This document shows positions 49,469 through 56,765 of a stretch of DNA of 56,765 bases, one piece after another (position 1 is the first letter of the stretch; every line of letters begins with the position of its first letter). Origin of the DNA: Fonticula-like sp. SCN 57-25 (lineage: Eukaryota; Nucleariida; Rotosphaerida). The stretch spans positions 1 to 56,765 of the forward strand of contig MEDX01000020.1 of the NCBI GenBank assembly GCA_001724245.1, written 5' to 3'. The notes below the pieces were generated by a model. The model searched no databases. It had not been told where the DNA came from and saw only the letters and a list, made by a program, of their open reading frames with translations. Made by a program: the position numbers and the translations under genes.

Positions 49469-50260
49469 ATGGCGGTGGTCCTCGTGTCGTACAGCGCGCC
49501 CACCGAGCTAGCGCGGCTCCTCGAGGAAGCAGGCCTGCGCGTCCGTCGCAACCCTTCCCGCTCAGCCCACGTACATATCCGTTTAGCGTATCCTTGAACT
49601 AAAGCTGGCTACAAAAGGACATTTTCATTCCTAGTGCATCGTTTGGGGTGTTTCTGCTTGCCATGGACGGGCACACGGGGCCCGTGGAGGAGCGTGAAAT
49701 AGAGCGGCTCAAGCAGCAGTACGTTCAATGAACCTTGTTGCAAGTATGTAATACGGTTTAGGGCCGCTGGCACCGGCGCGCGACATAGCCTGGTTGCCTG
49801 CCTGGTGAGGCCAGCGTCCGCCAACAACTTTGGCAGAATGGCGATGGACTGCCTGGTCAGTGGGGCCCCCATGCCGTTCCCTGTAAGCAGCCTCTCGCAG
49901 CTTGTAAGCTGGCTTGCCCCATTGGCTGCGCTATGGGAACCGGCCACCTCCCGCAGCATTGCAGAGCGGTTCAATGATCTAAGCAGCGAGACGGCGTGGA
50001 CAACGTGGGAGGCGCAAAAGCCCAAACTGCTCGCCGAGATGGTCGGTGGGCCAACGGCCGCGCGGCGGCCAGCTAAAGGTGCGCATACAAAGGTGCATTC
50101 TGTGCTAAAGTTGGGTTCAGATTGTGATTCGCTTTTGCATCTCGGCTCTTTGCGGGATATTGCCGCCGCGAGCCCGGCGCTGCTCAGCCTCACGATGCAG
50201 GACGACGAAGCAGCAAGCTCGGTTAAGAGCTTTTTTGAGGAAGACTACCCCGCCTTTTGA
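49469..50260 (+). CDS. SPO16/XPF-ERCC1-fold-like protein (tentative)
   Basis: At least three exons (49469-49570, 49618-49718, 49762 onward); an in-frame 51-base intron probably starts after CCAGCTAAAG near 50078. The fold reads as beta (AVVLVSY), helix (PTELARLLEEAGLRV), beta (DIFIPSASFGVFLLAMDG), helix (VEEREIERLKQQ), then ARHSLVACLVRP. The C-terminus CDSLLHLGSLRDIAAASPAL with SSVKSFFEED looks like a helix-hairpin-helix tail. This order matches the inactive XPF-like subunits such as meiotic SPO16 or FAAP24, which pair with a partner to bind branched DNA. The first intron must end at CAAAAG to keep the frame. It would be a DNA repair or meiosis protein; this is an inference from layout, not a family hit. 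Confidence 0.4.
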
Positions 50261-50312
50261 ACGATGCACATGTATCCGTAAGCAATATATTTGAAAAACA
50301 TACTCAAAATAT

Positions 50313-51589
50313 CTAACATTGGCGCTTGTTGCTCTCCGCCGCCTCCTCGTTGTCCTCGTCCTCCTCGGCCTTGGCCGCGCGGTTTGTCGACTTGGCAAAC
50401 TTGCGCAGCTGGCGGTACAGGAAGAGCTCGGGCATGCGGTCCACCTGCAGGTCGCATTGTGTGTTGAGGGTGGTAGTGGCGCTGTCGTCCTGCACGACTT
50501 CGCCCGTGGCCACGTCAAAGAGTGTCACGAGCGTGCTGGCCGACTCCCAGGCGACCAAAAGACGCCCGGGCGCAGTGAACTCGATGGCGGTCGGGTTGGC
50601 CTTTGCGTCAGCGCCCGGCCCGCTCAGCACGCGCAGCGGCACGAGATTGCCGCCCTTGATCGAGAGCAGGAGCACGCCAGGGACGCCCTCCAGCGCGGTC
50701 GCAACGAACCCGTTCGCGTCGCTGGCAATGGCGAGCACATCGGCCACGACCTCGCCAGAGTCCGACGCGGTCACCGGCAGATGCTCCGCCAAGTCGACCG
50801 AGTGAAGCTTGGTGCCGTTCAGGTAGTCCCAGAGGATGAGCGCGCCGTCGCCGCCGCCGCTCAGCAGGAGCTTGGGGTCAGAGGTCGGCAGGTGAATGCG
50901 CGTCACAAACCTAAAGAGATGGTGTGAGACAGGAGTTGCGCCACAAGATGCGCGCACTGTGTGTGGCCAAGGCAGTAAGACTGGATAATGTAGCCCTTGG
51001 GGAAGCGCGAAACGCGGATCTTTTCATCGCGATCGGCCGTGATCACGTAAGTGCCCGAGGGGCTGAGAGCCTAGAGACCGAGGTTAGCGACCACGCGCCT
51101 GTACTTTGCCCATCGCACCATATCTGTAATGAGGGAAAGGTGGCCAAGGACCGACTTTGAGTCCTCGTCGGCCGCCGGCGCAGGCGCGGGGGCATCGAGG
51201 GCCAGGGCAAACACATCGCCAAACTTGTCGGCGATCACGAGCTGCTTGGCATCGGGCGTAAAGGACAGCGCGGTCGGGCGCTTGCCCGAGCGGTGCTGCC
51301 AGTTGCACGTCCAATGCTGCGTGTCCCACACGCGGATCGACTTGTCGTCGGCGGTGGTGGCGAGCAGGCCGCCGTCGCGGCTAAAGGTGGCCGCCGTGAT
51401 ACGCTCCGCGTGGCCTTCGGCGATGCGGAGGCAGTCCGCGGGGCGAGCGACCTCCGCCGCCGGCGCTGTCGTCGCAAGCACCTTGCCCGTGGCGGTGCTC
51501 ACGACGTCGAAATGCCGACCGCGAAGAAGGACTAGAAAGCGGCGCGCATCATTCGCAACAAGCTGCGTGACCGGATGCCGCACAGACAT
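50313..51589 (-). CDS. TRM82: tRNA (guanine-N7) methyltransferase non-catalytic subunit TRM82/WDR4
   Basis: Three exons reconstruct to about 395 residues of WD repeats. Family-like segments are [20 protein letters not shown] with [32 protein letters not shown] with [27 protein letters not shown] with [12 protein letters not shown], and YCLGHTQ. The last contains the conserved stretch [14 protein letters not shown] seen in WDR4, where blades contact the TRM8/METTL1 catalytic partner. The complex makes m7G46 in the tRNA variable loop. A charged tail ([20 protein letters not shown]) ends the protein. A 27-base exon-free stretch near 51085 is removed as an intron (GTGCG to CTCTAG). It converges with the SPO16-like gene. 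Confidence 0.85.
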
Positions 51590-52403
51590 CGTGGGAGGGT
51601 CGATGATTGGTGATTTTTTTGCGATTTGCCTCGGTTTCGAGGGAAATTTATCTATTGTGCTGCCATTGTGTGTGTGTCGCGAATGGAATGGAAAGGGTGC
51701 TATGTATGTAAAGGCGCAGAGAATGGATAGGTGTATGTTGTCTACGGAAACAGGCAAGTCAAAAAGTTCGCTTTTTCGTCATTAAAAGAAGGCATAATAC
51801 TCAATGATAGATAAATCGTTGAAATTGATGCGGTTGAGCCGTCGCCGTATATTAGGCTGTGCAAGAGCAGCATACTACACCAGAGCCCCGTATATATTAC
51901 CTATCGCTGCATTTATAAAAGCTGTATTGCTGAATATCTCTTATGAGCTAGGTGATAAAACAGGCCATACAGGCCAGGCTTCTCCCGCTTTGGTCATATG
52001 ACTAACGGGAAAAAGTAAGACTCTAGACGCGAGTACACTATGCCCGTCCATTCTGGGGTCCACACACCGGGTGCCTCGAATGACCATTTTTGAATATGAA
52101 ATGAATTAACATACCACTTGCATCTTAAAATGCACAAACGCCAATGCATATTCTCGATTTGAGTGAGATTTGATATGGCGAAAATTTCAACCTTTTGCTG
52201 CACGCGGTTTACCCAAATAAACTCAAAAGCTCAGACACTGGTAAAGTTCTTCAAAACAAGAGCTTTACAAAAATGCTAAATTTACAGCCAAGCGAGACCA
52301 AGCGAGACGTGCAGAGTCATTCTTATGCAGCAAGAAAATGGCATGCAAAATCAATAACCAACCAATCAAATCTCGAGGAGGTGTTTTCCCGGTTGCCTTG
52401 ACG
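51590..52403. other. AT-rich 814-base intergenic island
   Basis: This is the most AT-rich stretch of the window. It separates two outward genes. It contains TTTATAAAAGC at 51911-51921 and a tandem CCAAGCGAGA pair near 52289-52308. The composition differs sharply from its neighbours (compare the GC-rich coding sequence). I found no supportable gene; short leftward frames around 51994-52203 lack an ATG start. Confidence 0.4.
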
Positions 52404-52870
52404 ATGCCCCCTAAGCGGAAGGCAGCTGCCGCTGCCTCGGCGGAGGAGCCCGTGCGTTCATACAGTATCTTTGTTTTGGTTATTCATGCGTTATTTTGCC
52501 ATAGTCTCCGAAGAAGGCGGCCAAGCAGGTGAGCGGGGACCACTTTGAGATTGAGATGTGCACGACATGTTCGCAGTTTCGCGCCGGCAAGAATCGCGTC
52601 AGCCGTGTTCTCGAGGCGAGCTACCCGGAGATGGAGATCGTTGTGAACCCTCAGAAGCCGCGGCACCATGCGTTCAATGTGTACCTCGTCCAGTCTGCCG
52701 GCAACAGTGCGCCTCTCTTGATGCCCTTTGTTTCACTTGCTCACAACTTTGCAGAGAAGCTGCTGTGGACGGGCGAAGACAAGGGCCCGCCACGCCGCCT
52801 CAAGTTCCCCGACCCCGCTTCGCTCGTTGTCGACGCTGCGCGCGCCGCTATCGAGGAGGCAAAGTCGTGA
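52404..52870 (+). CDS. SelW-like (Rdx) thioredoxin-fold protein, Cys-containing
   Basis: Three exons (52404-52451, 52505-52706, 52755-52870) splice in frame to 121 residues. The redox motif is CTTC in FEIEMCTTCSQF, so both positions are Cys where animal SelW has Cys-x-x-Sec. It is followed by VLEASYPEMEIVVNPQKPR, then FNVYLVQSAGNKKLLWTGED and KGPPRRLKFPDP, matching the Rdx/SelWTH fold ending. The second intron (48 nt) is in frame and stop-free, so an unspliced form would also translate; removal restores the conserved K-LLWTG join. The N-terminus MPPKRKAAAAAS is basic and disordered. Expected role: small thiol oxidoreductase in the cytosol. No selenocysteine or SECIS is needed. Confidence 0.85.
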
Positions 52871-53014
52871 GGCTCTCTGCATGTGCGAATAAACAGTTTT
52901 TGTGTCTTATGCGGGTCACTTTATTCAACATTCATACACTATTCTGCGCTATTCTGCAGCAATTCATTGCACTCTAATCAAAAACGCTACACAAAAACGG
53001 CAAGGAAAAATAAT

Positions 53015-54078
53015 CTACATCAACTCTTCATTACTAGCGAGCGCCCTCTGGAGCTCCTCGCGCTCGACGCCCCACGCGGCCTCCTTCATGCTGCTCGTAC
53101 CGAACGCAAACGCCATTCGCGGTGTGTTGAAGGCAATGCCGATGCCGCGCTGCCCCGGCGCGGCAACGATAATGCCGCCAAGCCCCGACGCCTTCTCCTC
53201 AAGCCTCTGCACGGCGCGCTGTGCGGCGTGGGTGGCGTCGGGCTCGCCGCTGGCGTAGATGAGGCCGTCGATGGCGCTGCGCGCAAACAGAACGCGAATG
53301 AGGTCTTCACCGTAGCCCGTCGCCGCCGCGCCACCGACACCGCGCTCGACGAAGCAGCCTGCGCCCCACAGCGGCGTATCGCCGACGCGCCCGGGACGCT
53401 TGAAAGGCGTCCCGCCGGTGGACAGCGCCGACGCGATATTGCCGCTGGCGTCGACAGCGACGCAGCCGACGGTGCCCATGCCGTTCGTCTTGACGCGCCC
53501 AAAGGCGCTCTTGGACTCGTAGCCGGTGACGCCCATGAGCGCGTTGTAACGCTCGAGCTCGCGCCCGACGAGTAGATCCTTGGTGTCGCAGAGGCCGATC
53601 CCCTGCTCCTTGGCAAATCGCTTGCACCCATCGCTGCCCACCAGCATCACGCACTTGGTGTCCTCCATCAGGCGGCGCGCGAGGCGCACGGGGTTGCGAA
53701 TGTTTTGCACAGCGCAGACCGCGCCCATCTCGAGCGTGTCCTTGGCGATGATGGCGTCCATCTCCACCTCGCCGATCGTGTTGAGGAACGAGCCCCGCCC
53801 GGCATCAAACGTCCCGTCATCCTCCAAAAGCGCTACGACCGCCTCCACAACGTCAACAGCCGCGCGGCCCTCTTTGAACATCTCGGTCGCCAGAGCGGCG
53901 GCCGCCTTCATGCCGAGGCGATGGTTCTCGGCGGCATCATCTGGAATGTCCCACGCTCCTGTCAGCGTTGTTAGTTCAGTTTATCTTCCCTCAGCCCCTG
54001 TTTTACAGAGCAGTCGCGGCGGACAGCGGGAGCGGCCCGTAGCGTACCTCCGTGAATGACAAACTTCCAGGACGACAT
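53015..54078 (-). CDS. Isoaspartyl peptidase / L-asparaginase (Ntn hydrolase, ASRGL1-like)
   Basis: Two exons give 324 residues. The start is tightly defined: MSSWKFVIHGG joins AWDIPDDAAENHRLGMKAAA across the intron to restore HGGAW. The autoproteolysis and nucleophile region is MGTVGCVAVDASGNIASALS, with Thr at about residue 173 as the catalytic nucleophile. GTPFKRPGRVGDTPLWGAGC and ATGYGEDLIRV follow, all diagnostic. The precursor cleaves itself before that Thr into alpha and beta chains and then removes beta-aspartyl residues or hydrolyses asparagine. The C-terminus is ordinary. Its first 23 coding bases overlap the predicted start of the neighbouring rightward gene on the other strand. 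Confidence 0.92.
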
Positions 54079-55414
54079 TGCGGGCACCCGGCAGCCCGAC
54101 GCGCAAAATGTCCTCGGAGGGGATGCCGCCTCCGACCCCGTCACGTTGGGGTTTTGCAAACGACTGCCTAAAGTGGTGCGTGTTTGATCGCGGTAAAAGC
54201 GCCGACGTCCTAACGAATGGCGACCTTCTAGGAGCTGCACGCGCACCTGAATGGCTCCGTGTCGGTAGACACGCTTCGTCTGCTCGTGGGCGAGCGCAGA
54301 AGCGCAGATCCCAGCTTTATGGAGAACTTTGATCTCGAGGAGCAGATCGCCAAGCTTGGCGGCCTTGGCGAGTACGCATGCTGGATATAGCGCCCCTTTT
54401 GAGGGATCTCTAACGACACATGTTTTTGGCAGCTTCTTTCAGCTTTTCGGCGTTGTCTATCGCATCACCGACAATGCTGCGGCGCTCTCGCGCGTCGTTC
54501 AGATCGTGCTGGACGAGTTCTTGGCGGATGGCGTGCGGTACATTGAGCTGCGCACGGGCCCCCGCGAGGTGCTCGAGACCGGCATGACGCGCGAGGTGTA
54601 CCTTGAAGCCGTGCTGGGCGCGATGGAGGCGCACCACGCGGCCCACCCTGAGCTCACGAGCCGCTTGATCGTCAGCATCGACCGCAAGATCAGGGGTGAA
54701 AAGGCGATGGGCGTCGTGGAGCTCGCCGCTCGCCTCGCGCCCCGCGGCGTCGTGGCGGTGGATCTCTGCGGCGACCCTTATGCGGCGACGTACGACGAGT
54801 TCAGGCCCGCACTGGCGCGCGCCCGTGAGCTCGGCCTGCGCGTCGTCATCCATGTGCGTCTGCTTTTTTTGTTGGCCTATCGCTGATATTGCGCGCAGAT
54901 GGCCGAGATCCCCGACTCGGACCCCGAATCGATGCTCATGCTGCAGGACGGCATTGTGCGCATTGGCCACGGGACGTTTATGGGAACCGAGGTGCAGCAA
55001 GTCGTCATGCGGGATCGTATCCCAATTGGTACGCTGCGCACTAGACATGGACTCGGCTAATGCCCTGCACAGAGATCTGCCTCACGTCCAACATCAAGTG
55101 TTCCACGGTGCCAAACATAGAGTGCCACCACTTTGCCGACTGGCACGCCAAGCGCCACCCACTCGTCCTCTGCGTCCGTTTTTGCTTTGTTTTTCCTTTT
55201 GCCTGCTCACACCCCTCAACAGACTGATGACAAGGGCGTCTTTGGTGCCGAGCTTTCCGAGGAATATATGCTGGCCGCGCAGTCGTTTGGGCTGAATCGC
55301 GCCCAGCTGTACGAACTGTCGCTTACCTCAATTGACGCGGTTCTCGCCGACGATGCGGTCAAGGAGGCGCTCAGGCAAGCGTGGAGCGACGCCAAACAGG
55401 CTCTGTGTATCTAA
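54056..55414 (+). CDS. Adenosine deaminase-like protein (N6-methyl-AMP deaminase, ADAL/MAPDA type)
   Basis: Six exons reconstruct to about 368 residues, close to the ADAL family length. Zinc-binding HAHLNGS is completed by the first splice (KRLPKV|ELHAHLNGSVS). Later signatures are FFQLFGVVYRITD, VRYIELRTGPRE, VVAVDLCGDP, VVIHMAEIP (HxAE), VRIGHGTFM, LTSNIKCST and TDDKGVFG. ADAL enzymes deaminate N6-methyl-AMP to IMP in the cytosol, detoxifying methylated purines. HLNGS, rather than HLDGS, is typical of ADAL over true ADA. The start at 54056 (MTNFQDDIAG) is the only in-frame ATG before the first donor and lies inside the divergent asparaginase first exon, so the two coding regions overlap by 23 bases unless a further upstream exon exists. 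Confidence 0.85.
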
Positions 55415-55510
55415 AATTAAATGTAATAAAATATCGACTCACTGCCAATAATGAACGGCTATTCGTGGCCATTGTTAATGTCAAAAATGGGTTTTTGATT
55501 GGGTATCGAG

Positions 55511-56602
55511 TTACACGCGGCAGTTTGCCATATCAAAGAGAAGAATGTCTGTCGCGCCGATCGCCTGCAGCTGGTCCATGATGTCGTGCGCTTTGCTCTT
55601 GGGGACGAGGGCCGAGACGGCGACCCATTCGGCGTTCTCTAGCGGCGAGACGGTCGGGGACGTCTTGCCGGGCGTGATCTTCTTGGCTTCGGGGAGGGCG
55701 CTGCGGGCAATGTTGTACGTGATGTAGGAGAACTTTGCCGCGTCGACCGTGCCGCGCACGCGCTCGATGATGCGCGAGATGAGGTCGGGGTGCGGCGCCT
55801 TGGGGTTCGTGATGAGCACGGCCTCCGTCGACATGATGACGTCAACAATGTCAAGGCCCGCGGCGCGCATCGTGGTGCCGGTCTCGACAAGATCAACTGT
55901 GCAGCGTGAGCGTCGGCGACAAGAGGAAGCAGGGAGGAGCGTACTGACGGCGTCGGCAAGGCCGAGCGAGCAGGCAACCTCGACCGAGCCAGATACGGAA
56001 TTGATCTTGGGAGGGTTCTCGGGGCAGATGCGCTCAAAGTACTTTTTGGCCAGCGTCGGGAACGACGTGACAATGCGACCGCCAGCGAGTTGCTATGGGC
56101 ACAGCAAGCATGTGGGTGAGCAGAGGCGAAAGGCAGGGAAAGAGCGCACCTTGGGATCGGTGATGTGGTTCGCAACGGGCGCCTGGAGCGCCAGCCTGCA
56201 AGTGCCAAAGCCGAGCGGGCACACCGTCTTGACCGTCACGTCCGACTCTTCAATCATATCTACAGAGCCATGTTAGGATGCGGAAAGATCCACCAAAGAA
56301 ATCCGTACCAACGCCAGTGATGCCAACATCAACATTGCCCTGGCCAACATACTTGGCAATGTCGGCAGCGGGAAGGAACACAAAGGTGACGGGCAGGTTG
56401 TTGCAGGCGGCAATATCCAGCCGGCTCATGCGCTCAAACTTGAAGCCGGCGACATCAAGCATCTAAAAGATTTCCATGGTAAGACAAAGATATTTCTGAA
56501 ACAATAAATGTGCGTTACCTTGATGCACCGCTCATACAAGCGCCCCTTCTTTGGTACCGCAAAGAGAAGGTCATTCTCGCGGGCAGTAGGCATGGACGCC
56601 AT
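55511..56602 (-). CDS. HIS1: ATP phosphoribosyltransferase, long form (HisG/HIS1)
   Basis: Five exons give about 293 residues. The start MASMPTARENDLLFAVPKKG carries the conserved KGRLYE; VGQGNVDVGITGV, then VCPLGFGTCRLALQAP, RIVTSFPTLAKKYF and GSVEVACSLGLADAV with LVETGTTMRAAGL follow. The C-terminal regulatory domain is present (EAKKITPGKTSPTVSPLEN and AVSALVPKSKAHDIMDQLQA), so this is the long hexameric form that is feedback-inhibited by histidine. The enzyme catalyses the first step of histidine biosynthesis from ATP and PRPP. Its presence shows that the organism can make histidine. It is divergent from a gene starting at 56731 (128-base gap). Confidence 0.95.
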
Positions 56603-56730
56603 CGCGATCAGCGGATGGGATCCCGTAACTGAAAGTCCGGGGTGTCTGGGGTAGGACACTTTTCCCCGCGTTCCCGTAAGGATTTGAAATTTGATCTGTC
56701 AGCAGTTCTGTCAAAGTCAGTCCCGCAAAC

Positions 56731-56765
56731 ATGCGCCGGTACATTCTTGATGCGATGGAGCTCGT
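56731..56765 (+). CDS. Start of an unidentified rightward gene (truncated by window end)
   Basis: An ATG at 56731 opens a frame (MRRYILDAMEL...) that runs to the edge. It is divergent from HIS1 at the compact spacing typical of this locus. Too short to identify. Confidence 0.25.
   Translation, partial: MRRYILDAMEL

Noticed and set aside
52558-52977. Alternative rightward frame over the SelW-like gene
   Set aside because: The other frame carries the CxxC motif and the conserved SelW ending, and splices cleanly.
1-56765. CRISPR arrays, bacterial operons, insertion sequences and prophage
   Set aside because: Spliceosomal introns, tRNA structure and gene content show nuclear eukaryotic DNA; no spacer-repeat arrays or transposase genes were seen.

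Overview
The window comes from a GC-rich, compact nuclear genome of a eukaryote. Most genes carry short introns of about 43-60 nt. Donors are usually GTACG or GTGCG, and CTGAC or CTAAC branch-like motifs sit just before the AG. The gene set points to a fungus or close opisthokont relative: a MATA/SOX-type HMG box, a Rua1-type C-terminal zinc-binding domain, a fungal-type long ATP phosphoribosyltransferase, mitochondrial MRPL12 and ATP23, and SWR1 and CCR4-NOT subunits. The REJ/GPS-like receptor, double-PDZ protein, vertebrate-style R2R3 Myb and E2F-like promoter sites argue against a typical yeast. They fit an early-diverging (for example zoosporic) fungus or an opisthokont protist better. The placement is inference; no rRNA or other marker settles it.

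Layout. 1-4 kb: a partial type II membrane glycosyltransferase, a two-PDZ protein with a CaaX end, the mitochondrial protease ATP23 and a GT4 glycosyltransferase. 4-10 kb: three transcription factors (R2R3 Myb, HMG box, bZIP) separated by large regulatory gaps. 10.7-20.5 kb: catalase, a D-amino acid oxidase ending AKL, a 1166-residue coiled-coil protein, a Rua1-like regulator and an enoyl-CoA hydratase ending SRL. 20.7-28 kb: MRPL12, NOT3/CNOT3 and gamma-COP. 28.4-35 kb: a tail-anchored protein with two START domains, another type II membrane glycosyltransferase candidate, two small unknown genes, then two identical tRNA-Gln(CTG) genes. 35.7-45.4 kb: the G-patch/KOW splicing factor SPP2/GPKOW and a single-exon 2506-residue surface protein. 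45.7-56.8 kb: SWC5, NHP2, a bacterial-type MgtE Mg2+ channel, a SPO16-like candidate, TRM82/WDR4, a SelW-like protein, an isoaspartyl peptidase/asparaginase, an N6-methyl-AMP deaminase (ADAL-like), HIS1 and the first codons of another gene.

The most unusual item is the 2506-residue protein at 37860-45380. It joins an EGF-like module, a GT4 and a GT2 glycosyltransferase domain, a Thr-rich mucin-like linker, a Cys-rich/IPT/REJ-like ectodomain, a GPS autoproteolysis motif, a transmembrane helix and a Glu/Asp/Ser cytoplasmic tail. Two further themes recur. Three likely peroxisomal enzymes (catalase, D-amino acid oxidase, crotonase) lie within 10 kb. Short promoter motifs also recur (GCAGTTTG palindromes, E2F-like TTTGGCGGGAA, an 11-bp-phased GGTTCAT array).

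Exon structures were reconstructed by eye from splice signals, reading-frame continuity and family conservation. For most genes the spliced length was checked to be a multiple of three. No search or alignment was run.
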